From a virus: 27,663 bases of DNA. A program made the position numbers and the translations under genes. The stretch lies in IMG/VR virus record IMGVR_UViG_3300021960_000395, positions 1 to 27,663 of that record; one strand, 5' to 3'. A model generated the notes under the pieces. The model saw only the letters and a list, made by a program, of their open reading frames with translations, was not told the origin of the DNA and ran no database searches. Of the stretch, positions 6,553-16,715 are shown one piece after another (position 1 is the first letter of the stretch; every line of letters starts with the position of its first letter).

Positions 6553-9090
6553 ATGGCTGAATTTCAAGAGGAGAGTTTGTTTACAGGTGCCGCGCAAAGC
6601 CAAGGTTTTTCGCCAAGTCAAGCACCTGACATTTCTCCGTTCCTACGGGAAAACATGGAGCAAGTTGATCGCAACTTTGCTAATCTTAAATCACAACAAC
6701 AGGCTCAAAACGAAGCTAATCTAAAAAGAAAGATTCAAACCTATGAGGGTTTAGCTGCTTTTTCTCCTAAGTTTATGGAGCTGGCTAAGAACCTTGGTGA
6801 GGCTTACATTACCAACCAAATGGTTGAAGGTAATGCTAAGACTAGAAGCCTTGGTTTAGCTGGTGTTGATCCAGTAAAACAAGCTAATTTTAATACTGGT
6901 ATCAATACTTTAAAACAGGAAAGTGCTGAAGCTACTGATGTGGCTTTGGATATGCACAAAAACGGTGCACCTCCTGAAGCACTTGAGTATATTAAGAGCC
7001 TGCCTGCTTACCAACGTGTAGCAGGTATGCGTAATTACCTTGCTAATCGTAAGAAAAGCTATCAAAAATATCTGACTGAATTTCTTACCAGTAAAACAAT
7101 TCAACTTCCTCGTCCTGGTGGTGGTTCATTTACCCCCGACGAAATTGATGATGATGAAGTTTTAACAGGTATTGCACTCGATGCTGCTGCACGAATGTAT
7201 GACCTTGAAACTGGTGTTGATCAGTTTAGTAAAGAGGCTTTAAGCGACTACAATAATGGTATTACCGACGTTAATCAAGCCTTTAGTGCTAAAGTACAAG
7301 AACGTGGTCTTGTTAGGAAATCAGATTTACGTGTTAATACTGCCATTGAAAGCTTTAAGAATGATTTAGACATCAACGCTCTTGTCAGTGAGATTGCCGG
7401 TACTCTTGGTCCTAAAGGTATCCGCAGTTATGGGGATGCGTTGGATATGGTTTACCAGGAGATCCTTCCGTCACTACGGAAATCTAAGGAAATAAACACC
7501 CAGCAATTCCGTTCGGCTATTGAACAGTCTGCAGCTAATGATCCCAAAGGTTCATCTCATTCTAAATTTTATCGTAACCGTATCTTTGGTAAAAATGGTA
7601 CGTGGGATAAAATCAATGATGCTGATAACGCTGAATATGTCGAAAAACAGAATGAACGAAAACGGATCATTGAAGCTGACAAAGAAGATTTCTGGAATCA
7701 AGTTGCTGAACTAGAAGCTCAAGGTATTGTTCTTACTCAAGATCAACTTGATGCACGGCGTAAACAAGTCATGCAGTCAACGGGTATTAACGACCCATCT
7801 GCTTTCAGTTTCTATGACGACTATAAAACTCGTGAAGAAATTGACGTTGATGAAGCTAAAAAGAAACTTGATTATCTGCGTTCTGTAAATGGTCGTGGTT
7901 ATCTTGTTGCAGAAGACCTTGAGGGTATGCCACAAAGTGTGGTGACTGCTTATGGTCAAGCGGTTCGTGATGATGCAGAGTACGCCAAGTTTGCTGGTGA
8001 TTACGCTGTACGTGGTAAGGCTCGTGTTACGTCTTTGACTAACGATTTCTACAACAATCAAAGTGGACGTGACGAAAAGACTACGGATTGGAACAAACGT
8101 TATGACCGTGCCTACGCTGACTATCTTGTTGAGCGTCAACGTCTGCTAAGGACTCTTGGTGTTGAAAACCATGCTGATGCCCATGAAGGTGCTTTGGCTA
8201 AGGTTGAGAAGAACTACAAAGACGGTGTTTACAAGACACTACCCGCTGCCCCTGATCACAGTGCTCGTGTTGAGCTAACTAACGGTTACATCAACCGACT
8301 TAAAAAAGGTGAAAAGATCTTCCAGCAACCTGATTTATGGTCGGATGCTATTAAGAAAAACTTAGAAGATTTTAACGCTGGTAGGGCACAAAGCTATGAT
8401 CCAATTTTTGATACCCTTGCTCTTAGTACCACAAACAAAACCGGTTGGGATTTTGCAAATGAACTCCACCGATCTATCTATGGAACAGATCTCAAAAAAA
8501 CTGTAAAGCAGGAAGCTATCGAAGCTCAAGGTCCAGCGGTTCAACGATTCATCCGTGGCTCTGGTGCTACGCCTAATCGCATCCGTAGGGGACAGATTAT
8601 GGATGACCCTCAAGGTAGTTTTAATCCACGCCCTGCTAAACCGATTGCAGAGTATGCTCCTCAAGTAAGCTCTATTGTTATGGAGAGTGCTGGTGGACAG
8701 CCTGGTATGGATGTTTATTTTGAAGACAAGCAATTCCCAGCAGTTCTTGGCGGTGTTGTAAAAGATGTCCGTTATCAAGTTAATCCTGATGGATCTGGGT
8801 ATGGTCATTTTGTTGTGGTTGAATCTAAAGACCCACAAACAGGTGAGACTGTAGACGTTCTTTATGCCCATTTTGACTCTAAACCTAACTTTAAAGTTGG
8901 TCAACGTGTAGCCGCTGGTCAAGTTCTTGGTAAGCAAGGTGGCAGCGGCAGTGTTCGTTCTGTAGATGGAACCATCGCTAGTATTGATTTCTTAGCACCT
9001 GCTCCTCGTGGTAGCAACAGTATGACCCCTTACCGTGGATTCAAAAATCTCCGTATGTACATTCAAAATCAACTTAAGGGAGGTAAATAA
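6553..9090 (+). CDS. Internal virion protein (gp15-like) with degenerate C-terminal M23 domain
   Basis: An 845-residue protein (T7 gp15 is 747) of the inner core that becomes the periplasmic DNA-translocation tube after ejection. Residues 1-690 are mostly long charged helices, as in gp15. Residues ~700-830 look like an LytM/M23 peptidase: PGMDVYFED, GGVVKDV, GYGHFVVVES, LYAHFD, KVGQRVAAGQVLGKQG. The metal-binding H-x-G-x-D motif has become Q-P-G-M-D (~715-719), and the final H-L-H-F motif appears as I-A-S-I-D-F (~806). Two of the three zinc ligands therefore seem lost, while the YxH histidine remains. It may bind rather than cut peptidoglycan. It ends on a TAATG overlap; the GGGAGG just before is the best ribosome-binding site in the operon. 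Confidence 0.85.
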   Translation: MAEFQEESLFTGAAQSQGFSPSQAPDISPFLRENMEQVDRNFANLKSQQQAQNEANLKRKIQTYEGLAAFSPKFMELAKNLGEAYITNQMVEGNAKTRSLGLAGVDPVKQANFNTGINTLKQESAEATDVALDMHKNGAPPEALEYIKSLPAYQRVAGMRNYLANRKKSYQKYLTEFLTSKTIQLPRPGGGSFTPDEIDDDEVLTGIALDAAARMYDLETGVDQFSKEALSDYNNGITDVNQAFSAKVQERGLVRKSDLRVNTAIESFKNDLDINALVSEIAGTLGPKGIRSYGDALDMVYQEILPSLRKSKEINTQQFRSAIEQSAANDPKGSSHSKFYRNRIFGKNGTWDKINDADNAEYVEKQNERKRIIEADKEDFWNQVAELEAQGIVLTQDQLDARRKQVMQSTGINDPSAFSFYDDYKTREEIDVDEAKKKLDYLRSVNGRGYLVAEDLEGMPQSVVTAYGQAVRDDAEYAKFAGDYAVRGKARVTSLTNDFYNNQSGRDEKTTDWNKRYDRAYADYLVERQRLLRTLGVENHADAHEGALAKVEKNYKDGVYKTLPAAPDHSARVELTNGYINRLKKGEKIFQQPDLWSDAIKKNLEDFNAGRAQSYDPIFDTLALSTTNKTGWDFANELHRSIYGTDLKKTVKQEAIEAQGPAVQRFIRGSGATPNRIRRGQIMDDPQGSFNPRPAKPIAEYAPQVSSIVMESAGGQPGMDVYFEDKQFPAVLGGVVKDVRYQVNPDGSGYGHFVVVESKDPQTGETVDVLYAHFDSKPNFKVGQRVAAGQVLGKQGGSGSVRSVDGTIASIDFLAPAPRGSNSMTPYRGFKNLRMYIQNQLKGGK

Positions 9091-12000
9091 TGGATCCCAT
9101 TCTTGATAACATTGATGATACTCTTCAAGCTGGTCTTGAGTATCTAGAAGAACAAAAGAAACTCAAGGAACAAGAACGGACTGTTGATCCTGAAGCACCT
9201 CAACCTGAGAAACCTGAACCTCAAAAGAAAGTTCCTTACAAACAATCTCAAGGTTACCTGAACGCACTCAACGGTATTGAGCCGACTGAAGCTGATCTTG
9301 CACCGTATGCCATGATGGAACGGGCAGACATCAACAGCACTTGGATGAAAAACGCCCGTAAGGCGAAAGATCCTAGTCAGTATGATCTGACTGATAACAC
9401 CTATGAGATGTTTGATGCGATCAAAGGTGGTACCGCTAAAACTTGGTCTTCTGTTCTTACTTTCCCAGAACGTGTCGTTGACATGGCTTCTGGTGCCTAT
9501 GAACGTGAAGTAAAAGAAAAAGGTAAGTATACCCCTGACTTTGATCCCCTCAGTTTGTCTGAGTATGATCCCAAGCTAAGGACTTGGTGGGGTAAACTGA
9601 TGCAAACCGGTGTCCATTTCTATGGCATGGGTAGAGCTATTTCTCGTTCTCCCGCTGGTAAACTGCTCCCATCTCCTACTACTGTTAGAGGGGACGTTGC
9701 TATCGGTGCTGTTGGTAGTGTCATTTCGTCCACTTCTCAAGAGGGTAACCTATCCCAAGAGTTGTACGAAAAAGAACTTATTAAGAAAGTACCCTGGGTA
9801 GGTGAAGCACTAAGTCCGGTTGTTCAGCCGGTGTTAGGCGTCCTTGCGACTAAAGAAACCGACCACCCTTTGATGAAGACGTTTAAAAACGTACTTGAAG
9901 GTATGGGTGCTGATGCCATTATTGGTCGTACTTTAAAGCGGTTTGACACTGCTTTAGAGAACCGTGGTACTCGGTTAGACGAGATGCGTCGTGCTAACAT
10001 TGAGAACCAGAAGTTTGAAGCAGCTAAAGCAGAAAACGATGCAATTGAAGCTAATCTGCCTCAGCAAACTGCTGATCTGCAGCAAGCTACCGAAGCATTG
10101 AATGGTCTTGAGGCTCAAGCAAAGGGTATGCCTGATGGTCCACAAAAGGATCAAGCATTGGCTGAGATCGAATCTCTTAAAGCTGATCTTCAAACCGAAG
10201 CTGAGATGCTTCAAACTGGTAAGTTTAGTGCTTACTCTAACCCTGACATGGCTGATCCGTGGCAAGGTGCTCCTAACTCTATGGCTGATTCCGTTGTGGA
10301 TCAGGCTGCTCAAACCAAACGTCTTCATGAATCCTATCCTATTGATGGTGCAGGTTCTACCGACTCTATGTTTACGCCGGTTCAAGCCAGTCGAATGGCG
10401 ACTGAATCCGGTATGCTAGAGAGTGAGATTAAGACTCTTGCTAAGCGGTTGATGAAAGAAAGTGAGTTTGAGTTTGCTGTTGAGGAAGCACGTAAACTGG
10501 GTAAGAGCTTTAAAGAAGCTTACGGTTATTCGTTTGAACGTATTCAAGAGGTTCTTGGTCGGGATAAAACTGCTGTTGATGCAGAAGACTTCTGGAAACC
10601 ATTCTTTGATGAAGCAGTTCAATACCCTAATGGTGCTACAGCTTGGCTGACTGAAAACGTTGTCATGGCTGACATGGTTAACGCTTCACTGTTTAGTCAA
10701 CTGCGTGACCTTGGACTTGCTAGTAAAGAGCTTGCTGAGATTGCTGATCTCCGGGATATTGATGGTCCGTTTAAAACTATTGCTGATCGACTTATTGTTG
10801 GTCTAACTAACGTTAAACGTTCACGATACATCTGGGGTAGTGGTGGTCAAAGCCTACGTGGTAAGCTGCTTGCCAACAAACCTGAAGGTAAAGCAGAACT
10901 TGCAGAAGTCACCGAGGCTTACCGTGCTGAATCTGAAGCTGTTGTCAACATGATGATGAAGCTGGCAGAGAATGCTAAGGATAACGATACTATTCTTGCT
11001 TTGGCTGATGTCTTCGCTAAGGCTGATAAACCTCAAAACTGGATGGACCTTGACGCATTTATGCGTAACCGTCTGACCAGTGGTGGTCTTACTCAAGAGC
11101 CTGGTTATCTTGTTAGAGAACTTGCTTCGATGCAAGTCAACAGTATGCTGAGTAGTGTTAAAACTCCTCAACGTGCTATCATCGGTACCTTTAGCTCTGG
11201 GTTCTTCCGTAACGTTGCTCACACTATTGGTGGTTTTGCACGGCTTGACACCGACACTGCTCGGGCAAATGCTGCTGCACTAAACGCTTATTTCCAAGCT
11301 GTACCTGAAGCTTGGGCAGTGTTTAAGAATAACCTTGGTAGTTACTGGGCAGGTGACGTTAAGACGATTCAAAACCGTTTCCAACAATCTCGCCGTGTTG
11401 CTGATGATGACTGGGAAGCTCAACGAGCTTGGACCATGACTCGTGGTAACATGGGTGATCAGATTGCATTTGGTATTGCTGATTGGACTCGTACTCTTAA
11501 TGATCCCCGTAATCTTTTAGGTCGCATTGCTACTGCATCTTCGTCTTCGTTGAGTGCTGGTGACGACGCCTTTAGGGTTATCATGGGACGTGCTCGTGCT
11601 CGTGAACGCGCTATGCGTCAAGCACTGGACGACACTAAAGTGGGTAAGACTACTGAAGTTAATGAGAACCTACTTCGTCAGTATGAGGATAACTTCTATA
11701 AGGAGTACCTTGATGACAACGGTAACCTGAACTTTGAAAGTGATGCTTATCTGCAAGCTAGTTTTGAAGAAGCAACTCTTACCAAAGACCTGAGTGGTTT
11801 TGGTGCAGCTATTCAAAACATGATGGAGTCCACTCCTTACACTGCTCCGTTCTTTAGGTTTGCCCGTACCGGTATCAACGGTTTGATGGTTAGTTACAAG
11901 AACACCCCGCTGTTAGGTTTGGTTCATAAGGAGTCTATTGACATCCTCCGTGCTAACGCCGATAACCTTGATGGTGTCCGTAAATACGGAATCAACACTG

Positions 12001-13094
12001 TTGAAGATTTAGAGAACGCTAAAGCTCTTATTGCTGGACGCCAAGCTGTTGGCGGTACCTTGACTACGATGGCTAGTTTGCATTACCTTAACGGTGGTTT
12101 GACTGGTGATGGTCCGTTGGATCCTCAACAACGTAAGATCTGGGAATCGACTGGCTGGCAACCCCGTAGCATTAAGATTGGCAATGTTTGGGTCAGCTAT
12201 GAGCTGTTTGAACCATTTAACAACATCCTTGCTTCTATTGCAAACACTGGTGATTCTATCCGTTTGATGGGACCAGAGTGGGGTGCTAAGAGCATGGGTG
12301 AGATTGCCTTGGCTGTTGGTCAAGGTGCTATGAGTAAGTCTTACCTGCAAGGTCTTGGTCAGTTTGCTGACCTGTTTACGACTGACTTTAGCCGTCAACA
12401 AAAGGTTCTTGCAAGTCTTGCTAACAACACTATTCCGTTGGCTGGTCTGCGTGGTGACCTGGGTAAACTTATCAACCCTTACATGCGTGAGATCAATAAC
12501 AGCTGGTGGGAGACTCTTCGTAACCGTAACCTGAGCAGTGAGCTGCTGTCTGGTGAACCGCTGCCTATGAAGTTTGATGTGCTGAACGGTCAACCTGTTC
12601 GTGACTGGAACTTTATGGAGCGTATGTGGAACGCTACCAGTGCCTTTAATGTTAGGTTTGAACAAAGTCCTGGGCGTACCTTGCTGCACAACAGTAACTA
12701 TGATATGCCCCTTGCTATTACCCGGTCGTTTGATGGTCTAGACTTGTCTGACTATCCTCAATTCCGTTCTTGGTTTCAAGAGGAGATGGGTAAGCACCGT
12801 GTTAATGGTAAGAGCCTTGAAGACGAGCTGAATGGTCTTGCTGAACGTCCAGAAGTGAAAGAATCCGTTCGTATTATGTACGACGATATTCGCCGTGGTG
12901 ATCGTTCTAAAGATCCTATGCAAGCTTACATGCACAACACTTTAATTAACGACCGTGCTGAAAGGTGGCGTGACGCTGCTTGGGCAGCTGTACGCCGTAA
13001 GCATCCTGAAGTCGAAGTACTGTATCAAACTCGGGAAGAACGTGAGCGTAATACTTACCAAACTTTCCAAAAGACTACACAATTTCTTCGTTAA
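9090..13094 (+). CDS. Internal virion protein (T7 gp16-like, DNA ejection)
   Basis: A 1334-residue protein, close to T7 gp16 (1318 residues), the largest inner-core protein. It spans the inner membrane during infection and helps pull DNA into the cell. The N-terminus is Glu/Lys/Gln/Pro-rich and I find no lytic transglycosylase motif there, unlike T7 gp16. Residues ~305-380 are a strong heptad-like helix (LQQATEALNGLEAQAKG, then AEIESLKADLQTEAEMLQ). The C-terminal half has helical stretches with membrane-friendly faces and 'YTAPFFRFARTGINGLM' and 'YLNGGLTGDGPLDPQQRK' segments of the kind seen in podovirus ejection proteins. A GGGAGG ribosome-binding site precedes the start. It is followed by a 30-base gap before the fibre gene. 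Confidence 0.88.
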   Translation: MDPILDNIDDTLQAGLEYLEEQKKLKEQERTVDPEAPQPEKPEPQKKVPYKQSQGYLNALNGIEPTEADLAPYAMMERADINSTWMKNARKAKDPSQYDLTDNTYEMFDAIKGGTAKTWSSVLTFPERVVDMASGAYEREVKEKGKYTPDFDPLSLSEYDPKLRTWWGKLMQTGVHFYGMGRAISRSPAGKLLPSPTTVRGDVAIGAVGSVISSTSQEGNLSQELYEKELIKKVPWVGEALSPVVQPVLGVLATKETDHPLMKTFKNVLEGMGADAIIGRTLKRFDTALENRGTRLDEMRRANIENQKFEAAKAENDAIEANLPQQTADLQQATEALNGLEAQAKGMPDGPQKDQALAEIESLKADLQTEAEMLQTGKFSAYSNPDMADPWQGAPNSMADSVVDQAAQTKRLHESYPIDGAGSTDSMFTPVQASRMATESGMLESEIKTLAKRLMKESEFEFAVEEARKLGKSFKEAYGYSFERIQEVLGRDKTAVDAEDFWKPFFDEAVQYPNGATAWLTENVVMADMVNASLFSQLRDLGLASKELAEIADLRDIDGPFKTIADRLIVGLTNVKRSRYIWGSGGQSLRGKLLANKPEGKAELAEVTEAYRAESEAVVNMMMKLAENAKDNDTILALADVFAKADKPQNWMDLDAFMRNRLTSGGLTQEPGYLVRELASMQVNSMLSSVKTPQRAIIGTFSSGFFRNVAHTIGGFARLDTDTARANAAALNAYFQAVPEAWAVFKNNLGSYWAGDVKTIQNRFQQSRRVADDDWEAQRAWTMTRGNMGDQIAFGIADWTRTLNDPRNLLGRIATASSSSLSAGDDAFRVIMGRARARERAMRQALDDTKVGKTTEVNENLLRQYEDNFYKEYLDDNGNLNFESDAYLQASFEEATLTKDLSGFGAAIQNMMESTPYTAPFFRFARTGINGLMVSYKNTPLLGLVHKESIDILRANADNLDGVRKYGINTVEDLENAKALIAGRQAVGGTLTTMASLHYLNGGLTGDGPLDPQQRKIWESTGWQPRSIKIGNVWVSYELFEPFNNILASIANTGDSIRLMGPEWGAKSMGEIALAVGQGAMSKSYLQGLGQFADLFTTDFSRQQKVLASLANNTIPLAGLRGDLGKLINPYMREINNSWWETLRNRNLSSELLSGEPLPMKFDVLNGQPVRDWNFMERMWNATSAFNVRFEQSPGRTLLHNSNYDMPLAITRSFDGLDLSDYPQFRSWFQEEMGKHRVNGKSLEDELNGLAERPEVKESVRIMYDDIRRGDRSKDPMQAYMHNTLINDRAERWRDAAWAAVRRKHPEVEVLYQTREERERNTYQTFQKTTQFLR

Positions 13095-13124
13095 TCCACC
13101 CATTCCCAATTACTGATTAGCGTA

Positions 13125-16100
13125 ATGGCTGTAAATCCTGAAATTTATCCGGCGTGGAGAAGTGACAATCTCTACAACATTACATTTGAATACCTTGACG
13201 AAACCGACATTAAGGTGACGGTGGATGGGACCCTGTATTATGATGCTAATGATCCTGATACAAATCCCGCAGAAACTAATCTCTATACTTTTGCCAACGC
13301 TACTACGATTACTTTTGACTCTGGTTCCACTCCAACCAGTAGTCAAGAGATTCGTATTTATCGGGACACAAACGTAGATGCACTGAAGAGTACGTTCTTT
13401 GCTGGCTCTTCTATTCGTGCTCAAGATCTTAATAAAAACTTTGAACAGAACAACTTTGCTGTTCAGGAAATCAAAGCTTATACTTGGGACAACGAAACTG
13501 CTACGATCCATAGTGACGAAACGTGGGTTAGTTCTGATACCCAGATTGCTACCACCAAAGCTATGGATCAGCGGTTTCTTGATGAAGCCGATGAAATCAT
13601 TAAAAGCACAGACACCTGGGTAAGCGATGATGATCGTGTAGCCAGCACTGCTGCTATCGACGCCCGTTTCCAAGATGAGCTAAGTGAAACTATCACATCT
13701 TCGGAGACTTGGCCGAACAATGACGATACTATTGCCACGACTGCTGCGATTGATGACCGCATTGACCTTGCTATTACTAATGATATTGGTACCGATGGTA
13801 CTGGTATCACCATAACCGATGATGGCGACGGCACTATTACTCTTGGTCTTGGGTCTGGTTCTATTGATCTCGATAGAATAAAGGCTGCTGACATTGACAT
13901 CTCTAGCGATACGTGGTCTAACAACGACACCACGATTGCTACCACGGCTAAGATCGACGACATGATCGACGATGCCATTACTGGTGACATCCTTGTTGAT
14001 AGCACTGGTTTGAGCAAAACTACCCTTGGTGGTCAAACTACCTTGGGTATTGCTGCTGGCTCTGTTGATCTTGACCGCATTAAAGCTGGTGACATCATCA
14101 ACCTTGCTGAGCAAAACGCAGGTTCTCCTAGTCCTGCTGACACCAGTATCTTCACCTCTAGTGCTGCTGCTAAGCGGTTTGACACCCTTGTTCAGCTGAC
14201 CACACCATCTGGTAGCGATTACCAAGTAGGTAAGACCTGGCTCCAGAATGATGACGACCTTACGGTGTCCATCTGGAATGGTACAGGTTGGACTGCTGTT
14301 AGCTCTGGTGGTGCATTCCGTGAACAAACTAATGTTGTTTACGTTGATCCTACTGGTGATGACGCTAGTACTGGTCACCGTATCAGTGCACCAAAGCAAA
14401 CTATTAAAGCTGCTATTAACCAGATCAACGAAGAAATTGATGTTGAACTGACTAACGGTGGTTCTGGCTACGTTGAGGGTTCTTACTCTTCCGTTGCTTT
14501 GACTGGCGGTACTGGCACTGGCTTGACTGCTAACATCACTGTCAACGCTTCTGGTGTTGTGTCTGCCGTTACATTGACTAGCCGTACTCCCCTTGTCAAC
14601 ACTTATTACATTGGTGACGTTTTGTCTGCCAGTAATGCGTCTCTTGGCGGTTCTGGTTCTGGTCTTCAGATCACTGTAACTGGTGATGGTGATGGACAGA
14701 TTGTGGTAGTTGCTCCTGGTGTCTACCAAGAGCTTGCACCTATTCAGATTAAACGTCGTAACGTTTCTATCATCGGTCAAGCACTGCGTAGCTGCATTGT
14801 ACACCCAGATCCTAGTACTGAAACCAATAACCTGTTTGAGCTGAATAGCGGTAGTTACCTTTCTAGTATGACCTTTACTGGCATTAAAGCTGGTTCTGGT
14901 ACTGGTAACACTCTTGACGCTACCCTGCCTACGACTCAAGGTTGGAACGCTGCATTCTATAATGATGCATTTGTTACTAAATCTCCGTACATCCAGAATT
15001 GTACTAACTTCTCGGATAGTGAGATTAACAACAATGCATTGAGTGCACATAACCCTGCTGGTGGTGCTGCTGGTGATACTGACTCTGCTCCTACTGGTGG
15101 TGGTCTGCTGATTAACGGTGCTACTCCTCACGACGATAGTCCCCTGCGGTCTATGGTCTGCGATAGCTACACCCACGTTGCACTGAATGGTCCTGGTATC
15201 CTTGTTACTAACAACGGTTACTGCCAAGCTACCTCTAGCTATGCATTCTTTAACCGTTATCACATCAAGTGTCTGAATGGTGGTCAGGCTAACCTGGCTG
15301 CTTCTACCACTGACTTTGGTGATGAAGCACTTGTTGCTGATGGTCGTTCTACCACTGCTATCTTTACGTCTAACGTAGATGGTGCAGTTACTCGTAACGT
15401 AGATAACGATCCTCCTATTGTTTCTTTTAACATCAATGAACCTACTGCTGATGCTAGCTGGTTTGGTTCTGCTACCCGTCCGCAAGGTAACATGCTTGTT
15501 GACGTTACACACCCGACTGCGGGTACTGTAACTTATCCTGTGTTGTCTGCTACGGCTAACACTGATAGCGAAGGTGGTAATGGTTGGACTGTTACTATTA
15601 GCCGTCCTAACACTAACAACCGAAGCATCAACGATGGTCTTACAGATGACCTAGATGATGACGCTGCTGTTTCGTTCTATCTCCGTTCCCAGATCGCTTC
15701 TAGTGGTCATACGATGGAGTACGTTGGTTCTGGTACTAACTACAACGCATTGCCTGAGAACGGTGGTGTGCCTGTTGATGCTAACCAAATTGTTGAGTCA
15801 AATGGTGGTAAGGTTTGGACTGCTATCACTGACCACAACGGTAAGTTTAGTGTTGGTGATTTCTTCACTGCTGATCAACGTACTGGTTTTGTGTCGTTTA
15901 GTGCAGGTTCCGTTGCGTTTGACGTTGTAACTGATCCTACTCCTCAGCTGGGTGGTGACCTTGACGTTAACGGTAGTGACATCACTGGTACAGGTAACAT
16001 AAACATTACTGGAAACATCACTCTTTCTGGGACTGTTGATGGTCGTGATGTAGCTACTGACGGTACCAAACTTGACGGTATTGAATCAAATGCTACCGCT

Positions 16101-16715
16101 GATCAAACTGCTTCGGAAATTAAAACTGCATATGAGAGTAATGCAGATACTAATGCATTCACCAATGCTTGGCAAAACAAACTTAATGGTATTGAAGTAG
16201 GTGCTACTGCCGATCAAACTGCTGCTGAGATTCGTACCCTTGTAGACTCTGCAACTGATTCCAACGTCTTTACGGACGCTGATCACACCAAGCTTGACGG
16301 TATTGAAACTGGTGCTACCGCTGACCAAACTAAAGCAGATATTGATGCACTAAACATCAATGCTGATCAGGTTGATGGTCTTGAAGCATCACAGTTTATC
16401 CGTGCTGATGCAAGCGACAGCTACACTGGTGGCTTGTTTAACGGTGAAGAAACAATTACCGCAGGTGTCGGTAACTTCAACCTAGAAAACGGTCACTTCT
16501 GGACGTGTGGTGCTATCACTATCCCACTTCCTACTAACGGTGCTGCTGGTTTCTCCGGTCTTATTCGTGTTACTGCTGCTCCAACGTTTGCAACTGGTTG
16601 GGACTTCCCAGGTGGTGCTTATACTGCTCCAACTACGTTCCCCGCTGTTGCACCGTTCTACATTGTAGATTCTTCTACGTTCCTGCTTGGTAACTGGACG
16701 GAGGGTATTGCTTAA
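13125..16715 (+). CDS. Tail fibre protein with T7 gp17-type anchor and beta-helix-like domain
   Basis: A 1196-residue fibre. Residues ~1-115 match the T7 gp17 N-terminal anchor that docks on the nozzle (ITFEYLDETDIKVTVDG, EIRIYRDTN, FFAGSSIRAQDLNKNFEQ). Then come four copies of a TW-x5-DxxIATT-x-AIDxR motif (~130-282). Residues ~400-750 look like a right-handed beta-helix: YVDPTGDDASTGHRISAPKQ, VVVAPGVYQE, KRRNVSIIGQALRSCIVHP. A Gly/Thr-rich beta insert (~441-518, GGTGTGLTANITV and LGGSGSGLQITV) lies inside it. Near the end are three 37-residue tandem repeats (KLDGIExGATADQT). T7 fibres trimerise and bind the host surface; the beta-helix and tip here would define host range. The stop overlaps the next gene by TAATG. 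Confidence 0.9.
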   Translation: MAVNPEIYPAWRSDNLYNITFEYLDETDIKVTVDGTLYYDANDPDTNPAETNLYTFANATTITFDSGSTPTSSQEIRIYRDTNVDALKSTFFAGSSIRAQDLNKNFEQNNFAVQEIKAYTWDNETATIHSDETWVSSDTQIATTKAMDQRFLDEADEIIKSTDTWVSDDDRVASTAAIDARFQDELSETITSSETWPNNDDTIATTAAIDDRIDLAITNDIGTDGTGITITDDGDGTITLGLGSGSIDLDRIKAADIDISSDTWSNNDTTIATTAKIDDMIDDAITGDILVDSTGLSKTTLGGQTTLGIAAGSVDLDRIKAGDIINLAEQNAGSPSPADTSIFTSSAAAKRFDTLVQLTTPSGSDYQVGKTWLQNDDDLTVSIWNGTGWTAVSSGGAFREQTNVVYVDPTGDDASTGHRISAPKQTIKAAINQINEEIDVELTNGGSGYVEGSYSSVALTGGTGTGLTANITVNASGVVSAVTLTSRTPLVNTYYIGDVLSASNASLGGSGSGLQITVTGDGDGQIVVVAPGVYQELAPIQIKRRNVSIIGQALRSCIVHPDPSTETNNLFELNSGSYLSSMTFTGIKAGSGTGNTLDATLPTTQGWNAAFYNDAFVTKSPYIQNCTNFSDSEINNNALSAHNPAGGAAGDTDSAPTGGGLLINGATPHDDSPLRSMVCDSYTHVALNGPGILVTNNGYCQATSSYAFFNRYHIKCLNGGQANLAASTTDFGDEALVADGRSTTAIFTSNVDGAVTRNVDNDPPIVSFNINEPTADASWFGSATRPQGNMLVDVTHPTAGTVTYPVLSATANTDSEGGNGWTVTISRPNTNNRSINDGLTDDLDDDAAVSFYLRSQIASSGHTMEYVGSGTNYNALPENGGVPVDANQIVESNGGKVWTAITDHNGKFSVGDFFTADQRTGFVSFSAGSVAFDVVTDPTPQLGGDLDVNGSDITGTGNINITGNITLSGTVDGRDVATDGTKLDGIESNATADQTASEIKTAYESNADTNAFTNAWQNKLNGIEVGATADQTAAEIRTLVDSATDSNVFTDADHTKLDGIETGATADQTKADIDALNINADQVDGLEASQFIRADASDSYTGGLFNGEETITAGVGNFNLENGHFWTCGAITIPLPTNGAAGFSGLIRVTAAPTFATGWDFPGGAYTAPTTFPAVAPFYIVDSSTFLLGNWTEGIA
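13515..13971 (+). repeat. Four diverged repeats in fibre stalk
   Basis: Four in-frame copies encode E/DTWxxxDxxIATTxAIDxR and begin near 13515, 13608, 13704 and 13908. The first three are spaced ~93-96 bases, while the fourth follows a ~70-residue Gly/Asp-rich insert. They probably form a repeating stalk. Spacing is approximate. Confidence 0.7.
16068..16400 (+). repeat. Three tandem 111-base repeats in fibre C-terminal region
   Basis: In-frame copies start at 16068, 16179 and 16290, exactly 111 bases (37 codons) apart. Each opens with KLxGIExxATADQTxxxI. The third copy diverges after about 20 residues. The same motif is common in phage fibre and tail-tip proteins and is likely a flexible or trimerising stalk unit. 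Exact spacing shows recent or constrained tandem duplication. Confidence 0.9.

Noticed and set aside
13680-15512. Long open frame on the minus strand (610 codons) opposite the fibre gene
   Set aside because: It mirrors a Gly/Thr/Asp-rich gene whose codon bias removes stops in the opposite frame; composition is Ser/Thr/Arg-rich noise with no domain.
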